Shown here piece after piece: positions 33,680 through 44,597 of a stretch of DNA of 64,000 nt (positions are counted from its first letter, which is position 1; each line of letters starts with the position of its first letter). A model generated the notes under the pieces. It was given only the letters and a program-made list of their open reading frames with translations, searched no databases and had not been told where the DNA came from. The stretch lies in the NCBI GenBank assembly GCA_964017235.1, contig OZ024936.1, positions 88,200,537-88,264,536 on the forward strand, given 5' to 3'. The translations under genes and the position numbers were made by a program. The stretch is from Sabellastarte sp. h YS-2021 (lineage: Eukaryota; Annelida; Polychaeta; Sabellida; Sabellidae).

Positions 33680-33689
33680 CGCATGCGTG
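33680..33689. promoter_or_regulatory. palindromic ACGCATGCGT just upstream of the PhyH ATG
   Basis: Ten-base palindrome about 5 bp upstream of the start codon. It resembles the NRF-1 core (GCATGC) but lacks flanking GC. Only a suggestion. Confidence 0.25.
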
Positions 33690-33866
33690 TTATGAACAGA
33701 GGTGAGTTGCTTCAAATGTGTATTTTTCTTTCAATAATTGCAGCTGACTATACCCTTATTAGTAAAATTTTACAATCCATGGATCGGGTTTAAATATATT
33801 TGTTTTGGTAGTGAAACTGTTAAAACTTGTGTGGTGGTAAACGACAGGAAATCCTTTCACATTGAA

Positions 33867-33876
33867 TTTATATAAA
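33867..33876 (-). promoter_or_regulatory. possible TATA box of the PhyH gene
   Basis: TTTATATAAA about 190 bp upstream of the start codon, in the 520-bp gap between two HINE-CD copies. It would predict a 5' UTR of roughly 160 nt. Motif-only evidence in AT-rich DNA. Confidence 0.25.
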
Positions 33877-33983
33877 AACAATGTCAGCTTCTGACAATGC
33901 AAATTTTAAGAAAAAGAAACTCGAAAAATCTCAAAATACAAATGAAGATTTGTAGTAATCTGGGACCAAATTATATTTTTTAC

Positions 33984-36518
33984 AACAAGCAAACAGTGCC
34001 CGTGAACAGGCTCTGTGTCAGCTGACTGTGTGATTTGGGTTTCAGAGTAGAAGTGAAAGAAGAAAAAGACACAAAAGTTGTACCTAGCAAATGTATTCAG
34101 AAGTAAATTATCAAGTTAACTGATAAGGAGAAAATATAAGGGGAAAAATATTTAAACAAAATAATGTAAATGCAACAGCTTTCAAGTTACAACTGATTTA
34201 CTCAGCAGTGAGAATTTCAAAGTAGCTTTTGCTCAGCTATGCAATAAATTAAAGAGCTGCAATTTTACTATGTTATAGCTGACCCCAAAGTAGGTGAATA
34301 ACACATTTATAGAAAATACTCTACAGGCAATATTTATCAAGTTACAACATATTTACTCAACAGTGATAACCTGAAAGTAGCTATTACTCTGCAATGCAAT
34401 GAGCTACAGGTCTGTAATTTCACAATGTTGCAGGTGACTGAAAAGTAGGTGAACAACATATTTAAACAAAATATTCTAAATGCAATAGTTTTGAAGTTAC
34501 AACTGGTTTACTAAACAGGGAGAAAAGTAGGTGAACAACGTATTTAAGGCAAATATTCTAAATACAATAGTTTTGAAGTTACAACTGATTTAAAGCTATA
34601 CCCTGAAAATAGCTATAGCTCAGCTGTGCAATGAGCTACAGGTCTGCAATTTCACTATATTACAGGTGACAGAAAAGTAGGTTAATAAGTTACAACTGAT
34701 TTACTCAACAGTGAGAACCTGAAAATAGCTATTGCTCAGCTATGCCATAAGCTACAGGTCTGCAATTTCACTATATTATAGCAGATTCAAAAGTACATGT
34801 CACTGATTAACATATTTAAACAAAATTTTCTAAATGCAACAGCTTTCAAGTTACAAGCAATTTACTCAACAGTGAAAACCTAAAAATTACTCACATAGCT
34901 ATTGGGATAGACACCCAAGTTACTCACCATGTTGTAGCTATGGCAAAAGTAGCTGAGTAACATATTTAAACACAATGCTCTAAATGCAATACTTTTCATG
35001 GATTTTATTGCATTCAAAATTATTTTAAAAATTCATAACAAGGGTGCAGTGGCTGGCTTTCTGCCAACCACAGAGTCGAATCTTAGGACAGCATTGGGTG
35101 TTGAAATCTGTAAACTCGGTTATTATCGCCCGCATTTGCAAACCGCTTCCATGTTGTTTTCGGATTTGTGTACTCAGTAGCGAGATGGGTATTTGTAGTG
35201 ACGTGATGTGAAAGGTTTACCAAATATAAAAGGTCTGTAGATGCGTACTTTGAAATTTGATTTTGAAGTGAGAAGACATTTTAATTTTGAAGCATGGTTA
35301 TTCGTCCTTTATTTGAGGTAATTTTTCGTGATTGAATCGCCAATAAAGTAGTTTATTTCTACAATTAATGTGTTATATGGATATTTTACAAAAGCAAACT
35401 GTAAGTATTTTGAATGTAGAACTACGGTGTTGTACTAGATATGGGATGATGCGCAGACAATGTTTTTACACGAACAGTGACTGCATGACACTTGGTGGTC
35501 ATACGACAATGGAATTCGTGACTCTAACATGACACGGATGTGTCCTCAATTTTGACTGGCTAAATGACGAAATACTTCCAAATAAAATACAGCGTAACCC
35601 TGCCACTCCCTTTTATCGCTCATTATGGCAGTCTTAAGTTAAATGAACGTTTTACAGTAAAATTTGGAATAATTATTCATCTTATTTCCATTTCTCAGAA
35701 AGATGACCTTAATACATGTACTTGCAAATATATTCCGTATACAGTGCCCCTCCAGTTTCAGAACCTGTTAGTTGTTAAGTCTTCTAACATCAGCCTTCAA
35801 AATGGATAGACAGAAAAATAAATGGATGTAATTTTACTACAGATTGATTCGTGGCAGAGACAATGAAAATATGCTCTACCGTGACGCCACTTCATTCATT
35901 AATTTCTTTGTGGTTTATTTGTTTGACAAATTAGTAAGGTTGTGACTACCTATTTTAAACCCAAGTATCTGTCAAGCGATGTGATTGGTTCATAGCAAAT
36001 ACTTTGTAAATTGTCATGCTTCGATGAATGAATGACATCATGTAGATGCGCAGACAACGATTTTACATTAACAGTGACTGCGTGATAAACCAGCAGACAA
36101 ATAAATATATGTACTTTAATTGGGCTTTCACATCTAGAAACCGGCAGACGAAACCGTTAAAAAAGACTCGTTCGAGTAGGCCATCACAATGGCAAACAAT
36201 AGTTTCTAGGGCATACGGGACCTTACAGAAAGCCAGACGTAGTGCTAGACAAGCTTCTTACTTTATAAAATATAACTTAATAAAAGCATTAAAAATGTTC
36301 AAAATTGGAGAGTGTATACTATACACCTTAATGTACAGATATGTGAACAAATATTATGCAGAATTTGATATTTAAGGACTTAAACGGCCGCTTTTAAAAT
36401 CGCGGCCACAACCCAGTACATAACTCAAATCAAAGATTCGACTAAAAACATAATGAAGAAAGATCCAGGCCTGATACTCATACAAAAGAATCTAATAGTG
36501 GCCTAGTACATATATGCA
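33984..36518 (+). mobile_element. HINE-CD copy 3, no C units, interrupted
   Basis: Left end AACAAGCAAACAGTGCCCGTGAAC and TGTCAGCTGACTG. No C array follows; diverged D units run 34140-34900, then the 3' domain to about 35040. It resumes at about 36455 (GAAAGATCCAGGCCTGATA) and fades at 36518 without the terminal hairpin. The gap is the insertion listed next. Confidence 0.7.
35039..36449. mobile_element. 1.4-kb insertion inside HINE-CD copy 3
   Basis: Flanking sequence is contiguous in other HINE-CD copies (ATTCATAA...GAAGAAAGATCC at 20100-20130), so about 1.41 kb was inserted. CATAA occurs on both sides and may be the target duplication. AGTCGAATCT near 35074 is inverted as AGATTCGACT at 36434-36443, so subterminal repeats are possible. 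Inside, GATGCGCAGACAA...AACAGTGACTGC occurs twice (35448 and 36046) as diverged direct repeats. No domain was recognised in its short ORFs. Confidence 0.55.
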
Positions 36519-36617
36519 AAATAATAAGGTTGACTTTAATTTTATTCAGTGAAAACAATCTCTCTTTATAATTCTACCCTAAGTGTTCGACTATACAATC
36601 ATCCACTGTAGGTACAA

Positions 36618-36780
36618 GGGTGGACACAAAGATAAACGGACATAAAGGATAAACGGTCTTCAGAATTTTTCAAATATGAGTGATGTAAACAACAAAATCA
36701 GACAAACTAAGTAACAGTCTAGAATAAACTTGAACAAAGCTTGTCAAGATATTTGTTATTTATTTTGTGCAATTTAATTG
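36618..36780. mobile_element. truncated copy of the 46727-46964 MITE
   Basis: Shares AAGATAAACGG, ATAAACGGTCTTCAGAAT and, downstream, TGTAAACAACAAAATCA with the intact palindromic element. Only one arm is preserved. Confidence 0.6.
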
Positions 36781-37038
36781 TTTTTATTGGTCAGCTACGC
36801 AAGTTTGTCACCTGCCTTAAAAATGTAAACAACATGCAATACTGAAAGGGGAACAAATGAAATTAGAAAATTTAATAGGTAAATTAAATTTTTATAAGTT
36901 AATACCTTACTTAACAGACTCCCGCTATATACTGGCGCGCGCCGGTCCGCCAAACGCCAGAAAAAGACGTCCTGGGTTTCACCCCCGCCCCGACCGGTGC
37001 TGCCCTCTACTCACTAGAGGGCTAATGCTTCCTGTACT

Positions 37039-37077
37039 CGCCAGATGGCCATGACGTCACGACCTCTTTTTCGGTTG
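37039..37077. repeat. DIRS inverted terminal repeat, left arm
   Basis: Complementary to 44133-44170 with two mismatches. Contains CATGACGTCA. Confidence 0.8.
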
Positions 37078-37249
37078 CAATAACCGTTGATGGTCCCTAG
37101 GCAGGTAGAAAAGCGGGGACGGTTGGGTGGGACTCCACCATCTGTTAGGTCCTTCATCCTTCAGGTAGAACTGAGTGAAGGTATTGTGTGACTTCTAATG
37201 GCATGCTGATAAAATTTGTTCCAAGGAGACCCCTCCCTGGAAGGCTTTG

Positions 37250-39730
37250 GAAGCCACGAAGGCCCTTACATCATGAGCTTTGACCTGATGAAGTGTCAGT
37301 GACTCCTGATCTGACAACTGATAACACAGGAGAACAGTTTGTTTTATCCAAGAAGAAATAGTGGAAGGAGAAATGTCTTTGTCAAATTCTTCTTAAAGGA
37401 GACAAAAACCAGTTCCTTCTTATCTCTAAGATTTTGTCCAGATAATAGCGTAGAGCTCTAACTGGGCAAAGGGACCTGTCCTCCTTGAGAGAGCTATCCA
37501 ATGTAGGAGCTAGGGCAGGAATAACCACTGGGGCGATGCTTCCAGGACCTTCTCGTGCCAGCTGGTTCTTAGAAAGAAAGCACGGAGAAGGGGAAAGAGA
37601 AACCTTGGACCAATCTGACTGATGACGTATGTTCCTGTTTACCCAGGCATGGATTTCACTCCTGCGTTTGCCTGAGCCTTGCAGATCCCTGTGAAGGTTG
37701 CCGTTGAATGGCTGAGACAGGAGATCTGGTCGCCTGGGAAGACAAACCGGAATTTGGGATGACATCTCCACCAGGTCCCAGAACCAGGGCATGTTCAGCC
37801 AGCCCGGGGCTACGATTATCATCCTTCTGTACTGATGGCTGAGAGCCTTCGTCAGCACGTTTCTCAGGAGGGCAACTGGAGGAAACACATACAGATCCAG
37901 ATCCTCCCAAGACAGGCTTAATGCATCCACGGCCCACGCCTTGGGATTGGGGACTGGGGACACAAACCGAGGCAGTTTGCAATTGTACCTCGTCGCAAAC
38001 AAGTCGACCTCGAGAAGATGCCATTTGTGGCAGATCTCAGTGAAGACATCCAGGTGAAGAAACCATTCCGTCTGAATGACCTGACGGTGACGAGATAGTT
38101 TGTCGGCTACCACATTGAGCTGGCCCGGAATGTGACGTGCTCTCAGACAAATTTCCCTGAGATTGCACCAGCACAGGAGTCTCCACAGGAGAGCACAAAC
38201 GGATCCTGAACACATGCCTCCTTCTTTGTTGATGTAAGCTACCACCGTAGTATTGTCTGTAGCAACCAGAACTACCCGACCCCGGCAGAGAGATTCGAAT
38301 GCTTTTAGGGCCAAAAAGACCGCTTTCAATTCCAGAAAATTGATATGCAGTTTGCTTACTGGCACAGACCAAACGCCTCTTGCGGTATAGTCTCCTAAAT
38401 GTGCGCCCCAACCTTCGTTTGATGCATCTGTAAAGATCTGAACCGTGTGACGAAGGGGGTGCAAGTGTTGTCCCGTCAGGATGTTTTCCTCCTTTAACCA
38501 CCACCGCAGGTGGGGATGAAGGGACTTGGGAATCGGAATGACCTTCTCCAAGGACTCCGGAATGTGCCAATGGCTCTTTAGGTGCCATTGGATGGGCCTC
38601 ATGTGGAGGCGACCCGATGGAACCTGTTTTTCCGCTGCGGTGAGCAGGTCTATTAGGGACATGAGTTGACGAACTGAACAACTGGTCCTTTCTAGTAGGG
38701 AATTGATCTTGGATTGAAGAGCCTCCCATCTTTCCGGGGTGGGTCTTACCACTCCCTGGACCAAATTGTACTGGTAGCCTACAAAATTGAAAATCTGCTT
38801 GAGCTCCAGTTCCGACTTCTTGAGGTTCACGACCCAACCCAGTTCCTGACACAAAGCAAGGAAGGTTTGGGCATCTTGAAAACATGTTTCTCTGTCCCTG
38901 GCTCGAATAAGCCAGTCGTCCAGATATTGGTGCATTCTGATGTTTCTTGCCTGAGCCATAAGCTTTACCTCCTAGACTACAATTGTGAACACCATAGGAG
39001 CTGTAGAGAGGCCAAATGGGAGAGCTCGAAACTGGAAGGTTTGACCCTGGTAATGGAATCGTAGAAACTTCCTTGAGTTTGGGCAGATAGGGATGTGAAA
39101 GTAGGCGTCGCTGAAATCGATCGACGTCACCCACTCCCCTGGTTGTAAGGATAGGCGAATTGACTCCGGGGTTTCCATTTTGAAGGTTTTGACCTTGTGA
39201 AACTGGTTGAGAGCACTGAGATCTAGCACTGGTCGCCATTATTGATTTGGTTTGGGGACAATGAATAGTCAGTTGTAAAACCCCAGAGAGGATTGAACCC
39301 TTACTTTTTCCACCGCTTTTTTCTGAAGGAGGGAATGCAATGCCTCCTGCAGGTAGCTGTTCCTGAGGGGATGGGTATATCCGCTCCTTATCAGAGGGAT
39401 TCTGGTGAGAGGAGGTTTGAGACTGAATGGAAGATTGTACCCCTCCTTCGGGATCGATACAACCCTTGGACTTGAACCCTTTTGGGCCCAGCCTTGCCAA
39501 AAATTTTGTAGTCTGGCCCCCACAGGCAGACCTTCTACAACACTAAGGACATTTGTCACAGGAGGGGCAGAAGGAGACAGATCTACAGAAAAACCATCTT
39601 TCACAGGCTTTATTAGGCCATTTTCTGAATTTACACAGGGACTTACACCTTTCTTTTGTGGTGGCCCGTTCAAAAACACAGAAGGTGCAGGAGTTGCAAC
39701 ATTTGTGTGACTTACATTTGGACTCCTCAC
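37250..39730 (-). pseudogene. DIRS pol: reverse transcriptase, RNase H, tyrosine recombinase
   Basis: One frame runs 39730 to 37382 with only nonsense breaks (near 39265, 39240 and 38970). RT motifs: DFSDAYFHI and ALPFGLSTAP (39100-38990), catalytic YLDDWL (near 38915). RNase H: TDASNEGWGAHL (near 38425), LELKAV, TDNTTVVAYINKEGG (near 38235), ARHIPGQLNVVADKLSR (near 38110). A frameshift at about 37385 then leads into the tyrosine recombinase: CPVRALRYYL before it, KAHDVRAF at 37264-37280 and the nucleophile context FTQFYLKD with Tyr at 37165-37167. A further TAG lies in SACH-stop-KSHNTF. The number of lesions shows it is inactive. In an active element the enzyme copies RNA into DNA and recombines circular DNA into the genome. 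Confidence 0.9.
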
Positions 39731-39769
39731 AAGAACATTTAGAACAAGCAGAACATTTAGAGTCTTTCA

Positions 39770-42699
39770 AACAAACTGAACAATGTATTAAAGGTCCTGG
39801 GTTTGAACAGAACTTGCACAGTAATTGTCATTTTTTGTTATTCCCTTTGAAGGCCTTGGGGTTACGACCTCCTGAAGAGGCACCTCTTCCCCTACCCCTG
39901 TTGCTGCGGTTCCTTCCAAAGGAGCGCCAAGCTGGGATGTCCGTGTCTTGGGAGTATGGTTCCAACCGCCCTGATAAGGTTGGAATCTGTTTTGCTTCCT
40001 TGAGCCATACCCGCCATGACCCGATCCGGGTTGGGTGGTACGACGTTCAGTTTCTGCTTTAGCAATCTCGTCCTCAGCCCTACGGACCATATCGTCAGGG
40101 AAAAGACCACAGGAATTGAGAGGGCTGTTGCGGAGAGCACACCACGTATCCAATTTTATCCCAGGCTTAAGGTGATCCAGGTGCGCGTCCCGCCTTAGTA
40201 AGGTGATGTTCCCCATTTGTAGTGTTAGGAATCAGTCTAAAAAATCAGAATCGATTAATCGGTAATTCTAGGCGATCGATTATAGATTATAATCGATTTT
40301 TCTGCTTGCTTTGTAAGAAAGACAGAATATTCTTTTTTTACCAAAAATAATAACAAAGACTTCTAATAGGTCAGTTGTTAAAAAAATCCAGGCTATTTAG
40401 TTACAGTTTGTGGTAGGGAAGGGGGTATGTTAGTAAATCAGTAGGTTAAAAGAGTCGACAAGTATGTGTATCATCAATAATTTAATAATCTATTAAGGTA
40501 GCCTTAACAGTTATATATTAATATTTATTTTCATCCTCCCTTTTCATCACCTAAAATCATTTACAGTGTTTGAATGTAACTTCAGCAGATTAGCAACCAA
40601 TCAGGCTTAAACAATATTCCCACCAATTTTGTTCACCCTCACTCTGTGTTACTGTTTTTATAACACATATGATCTTCTCTCTTTCTTAATTTTACTTCAA
40701 ACTGAAGGTATCTCCCAACAACTTCAACGAAGTCAGATAACCCGGCACTCTTTTTGTGTGTTTATGTTACTGTAAAGCATTTGTCTATTATTCTATAAAA
40801 TTTCTCTCATCCTGAAAAAAATATTCCACAAATTTCCTTTTTTAAGCAGATCTTCATGATCTATTCATTTCATATAATTATAATTTCATAGATACTGTAC
40901 AATTCTAAGTATGACAATGTAGTAAACATTTCAGTTTTCTTATTCAACAAAATTTGTCAAAAATATTCATGGCAGACTGATAACATTTTACAGTAGTGTG
41001 ATCTCTCTCCACTTGATTTATGGCCAAGGTTGTTATTCCCCATTTATATGGAGTATGCATGTTGTGTGTGAAGCAGTGAAAGTTAAATTTAATTTAGGTT
41101 GAACTTAGTTTATTATATTAAAAGATCTTCTTAATACGTACAGAAATTTCGAGTTTTAGTTGTATCCAACAGGAAGTAGATAACAGTGAAAGAAACATGG
41201 CAGATAATGTTAACAAATGTTACGAAAATAAAATGTTAAATATCTGTAGATAAAGGGGAAATTAGGTGATTTATTAATCTTACTTTCGATTCACAATCGA
41301 TTCTTAAAATGAGAATTGATTTTCTACATCGAAACTTTTAAATAGACGTCGAACCGATTTTCCGTCGAATCGTAGGACCACTACCCATTTGTACAAAAAT
41401 AATGTCAGCCAAATGCTGCATGGCCTTCCCCATACAAAAGCTAACGTTCTGGTTGAAGGCAGTAAGATCCCAAATTTCAGTAAGGGCCTTATCAGACTTC
41501 TGAGATGCTTTACCTTTCGAAAGTTCAGTTTCGAGGGACCTAACGTTCTCCCGAATGTCTGTCTGAAGCTTTGTAATACACCGGTTGAAACCGGCAGCCT
41601 GGTTGCAAACACATGTTCCTTCACATAAGGCCTTTTCCCATTTACTTAAAGTATCCTGGGCTACTGGTCGCGAAGGCGAAGGAGTGACTGTCAGACCTCA
41701 AGGCTTGGCAATACGGCTAAAGGAGCTGTTCAGGTGTGGAGCGTCATTAGACCAAAACTTAACCGCTCTGCCTGGACGGGTGTCCCGTGGATTGGGGGCA
41801 GGATGCAAGTTATACCACCTGTTCTGAGTCTTTGGTACTTTAAGAAATTGGTCAGTACGAAGCCAACCCCTTTCCCCATATCTTGATACATGTCCATCCA
41901 TAATGTACAAGTTCATTTGTTCAAATTTTCGGCAAAACCAATCCTCTGGGGGAAAGGCAACAGAGATCTTCCCAACCGGTTGGCTCCTGGAGCCGGTCCA
42001 AGGATTGTCCTGACTGAGCAGTATAGTCCCGGTCTGGGATGAAAGACCACTCCATATAGGCCCTGACACCTTGAATTGTTTCACGGTAACTTTGATCTTC
42101 AGATAAAATTCTGTCCTTCTCTTGAGGGGGGGAGGGGGGGGGGGGAGAGGAAACAGTGTGAGGCAAAAAAGGGGAAGAAGATATGACCCCAGCAGGTGGG
42201 GGATGAGTCACTTTAACTTTAACCGGGGAAAACACCGGTGCAATGTGTCCTACTGCAGAGATAGGTTGTGCAGAGATGGGGTTAGAACCCATGGTTAGAA
42301 GAGCTTCAATGCAAGCAAAGCGAGTAGACCACTCATCTTTTAAATTTCAGAGTTCTTTCTTAAAAGAAGACTCATCCTGAGAGACGTTAGTAGAAGAAGC
42401 AGCTGAGGCAGTAGATTGGTTTAAGTCCACGGGACCTACCACACTAACCTGTGATGGATCAATCAAAACGTCCAGTTTTACTGAAAGATTTCTTCTCTTT
42501 GCGGAGTTTATAAGTGGGCGTGGCCAACTGTTTCCGCTGCTCAGGGGTGAGAAGCAAACAAGCTGCGCAGTCATCCTTGCCTTGTACACAAGGGTCTGAT
42601 CCAGCACCTTTTTCATGACAACGGGCACAACGAACATGGGTGTCAAAGCTAGCCATTATGTGGCCGCATCCACCTTTCTTTTGTCCAGAAGACGCCATG
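39770..42699 (-). pseudogene. DIRS gag-like ORF1, interrupted by a hAT
   Basis: Begins near 42699 with MASSGQKKGGCGH. It carries a Cys-rich finger C..C......DPC......C..C (near 42620-42550) and then LTPEQRKQLATPTYKLRKEK, the N-terminal signature of DIRS ORF1. A Pro/Ser-rich section follows (42290-42100), then sections around 41700-42080 and 41385-41624, each in a different frame. After the hAT insert it resumes at 40219-39788 with NSCGLFPDDMVRRAEDEIAKAE and an RG/Q-rich tail. A short Cys-rich frame (39543-39770) overlaps the start of pol. Frameshifts and the insertion make it non-functional. Confidence 0.75.
40220..41383. mobile_element. hAT-type non-autonomous transposon inside DIRS gag
   Basis: Flanked by the 8-bp duplication CCCATTTG (40212-40219 and 41384-41391). 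Ends TAGTGTTAGGAATC and, reversed, TAGTGGTCCTACGATTC. Subterminal AATCGAT-like motifs are repeated near both ends. 1164 bp, no transposase frame. Confidence 0.85.
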
Positions 42700-42725
42700 A
42701 TATCCATACACAATATTTCCAATAA

Positions 42726-44053
42726 AACTAGAAATAGGACGCCCTGTTGATAGTAGCTGCGACATATGAATAGAAACAGGATAGCATAGAAGAACACACA
42801 TTATCATGTGAAATGTCCACCCCATGAACCTTTTGCCAAAATTGTACAGTAGTCTTGCAAGACCCCGTTTCATTTCTAAAATATATCAATGATGCTTAAA
42901 TATTTCTTAGCGTACATATAAATTATTTCAGCTTCATGCCTTTTTGCATTCGTTGGGTCGAAAACTTTGACGAAATCACTCTATCTTGCACGGTTAAGAA
43001 GATAGAAGCAAATTTCTGTTTTTGGCAAAAATCGAAAATTTAAAATGGCTGCCATTTTGGGGAAGAGGAAAATTTTTTGAAAATTGCCAAGAGTACATTC
43101 CTTAGATACCCTATGGGTCGTAAATTACAACAAAATAACTCTATCTCGCACGGTTAAGGAGTTAGAAGCAAATTTGTGTTTTGCCATTTTCGGCGAAAAT
43201 TCAAAATGGCTGCCATTTTTGGGGAGGGAAATTTTTTTTTAAATTACCACGAGTACGATGCTCAGATACCCTATGGGTTGAAACTTTCGACGAAATCGCT
43301 CTATCTCGCACGGTTAAGGAGATAGAAGCAAATTTATGTTTTGCCATTTTTGGAAAAAATTCGAAAATTCAAAATGGTCGCCATTTTTGGGGAGGGGAAA
43401 ATTTTTTGAAAATTGCCAAGATTACATTCCTTATATACCCTGTGGTCGAAAATTTCGACAAATCGCTCTATCTCGCACAGCTAAGGAGATAGAAGCAAAT
43501 TTGTGTTTTGCCATTTTTGGTAAAAATTCGAAAATTCAAAATGGCTGCCATTTTTGGGGAGGGGAACATTTTTTGAAAATTGCAAAGAGTACATTCTTTA
43601 GATACCCTGTGGGTCGAAAATTTCGACGAAATCGCTCTATGTTTAGGAGATATGAGCACATTTGCCTTTTTCAGTACTCAAAATAGCCAATTACTCATTT
43701 ATTTAATTAATTACTAACTCATCTATGAAGCAATTCTCCCTAAAAGCAATCCCATACAAGCTATTAACCCAATGAACCTCCATACCAAATTTCAGAAAGA
43801 TAGGCTTAATAGCATTCCTTAAAATGTCTGGAAACCAAAGAGATACTCAAAAGTAGCTATTACTCAGTTAGCTATAGAGCTATCATCACCAAAAGCAATC
43901 CCATACAAGCTATTAACCCAATAAACCTGCATGCCAAATTTGGTAAAGATAGGATAAGAACTGTTGCCTAAAATGTCTGGAAACCAAGTGTGACGCCGGA
44001 CGGCGGAAAAAGCAAAAATAATATGTCTACCCCAAAGTGGGGTGGACATAATA
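42726..44053 (+). mobile_element. HINE-A copy 3, nested in the DIRS 5' region
   Basis: Same left end (AACTAGAAATAGGACGCCC) and terminal hairpin (ATGTCTACCCC / GGGGTGGACAT at 44030-44050) as copy 1, with only four to five satellite-A units (42990-43640) and a shorter GACGCCGGACGG microrepeat. It separates DIRS gag (42699) from the right DIRS inverted repeat (44133), so it inserted after the DIRS. Confidence 0.85.
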
Positions 44054-44132
44054 ATCACAATCTCACACGAAATAGCATATATAAAACAAAAATATTCCTT
44101 TAGTGTAGAAACGCTTGTAAACAGTTTCACGC

Positions 44133-44170
44133 CAAACGAAAAAGAGGTTGTGACGTCATGGCCATCTGGC
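44133..44170. repeat. DIRS inverted terminal repeat, right arm
   Basis: Pairs with 37039-37077. Confidence 0.8.
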
Positions 44171-44597
44171 AATCTGGCGATAAATTCGGAGAGTAGATGA
44201 TTTATTCCAAAGCTTCCTTCTGGGATGTACTTCCCAAAGTTTAATGTACAATCCAACCCAATGACTGTTTTCCTGTGGTTCTTCATAGTCTGTCATGTCC
44301 TGCAGCGTATGAGTTGTCTAGAGAATGATGGTGTTGAATTTTTTTTTTTTTATTATTATTTTTTTTTTTTTTTTTTGTCATTTTTTCGTTTTTGTGACTT
44401 CCTGGGTCATGGGATGTAATAATCTAACTGAAATATCAGTAAAACAAGAAGTCACGGTAAGCTAAAGTCATTTTTAACAGGTCAATTAGAGTCTTCCGGT
44501 GCCAAAGGGGTCTTTGCGGTGTCCTTTGGGTGTTTGCGTCCTTGCTGTGTTCAGCCCTTCCTCCACAGTGGACAGCGTACTGTACTGATGAAGCTAG
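44171..44597. other. spacer with T-rich low-complexity tract, no gene seen
   Basis: Contains a T-rich tract at about 44339-44378 and no supported gene. Confidence 0.5.

Larger units (their letters stand above)
37039..44170 (-). mobile_element. DIRS-type tyrosine-recombinase retroelement (degenerate)
   Basis: Gag and pol read on the minus strand between inverted repeats of about 38 bp at 37039-37077 and 44133-44170 (CGCCAGATGGCCATGACGTC in one arm, with two mismatches overall). Pol has reverse transcriptase, RNase H and a tyrosine recombinase, the DIRS signature; there is no integrase or protease. Two later insertions are nested in it: a hAT (40220-41383) and a HINE-A (42726-44053). The inverted repeats here may be only the preserved part of the ends. 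Sequence beyond 37039 towards 36918 may still belong to it. Confidence 0.85.

Noticed and set aside
36857-37054. GC-rich plus ORF and GCGCGCGCC tract as a CpG-island promoter
   Set aside because: Adjacent to the DIRS inverted repeat and probably part of its end. No gene start follows on either strand.
37656-39500. Minus-strand ORFs of 122 and 487 codons in another frame within DIRS pol
   Set aside because: Ser/Pro/Gly-rich composition typical of an out-of-frame reading of a GC-richer coding region. The RT motifs are all in the other frame.
38714-40198. Plus-strand ORFs of 60-169 codons opposite the DIRS element
   Set aside because: They are antisense to clear RT/RNase H and gag coding sequence and have no domains of their own.
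44339-44378. T-rich tract as a retroposon poly(A) tail
   Set aside because: No target duplication or recognisable retroposon body on either side. Treated as low complexity.
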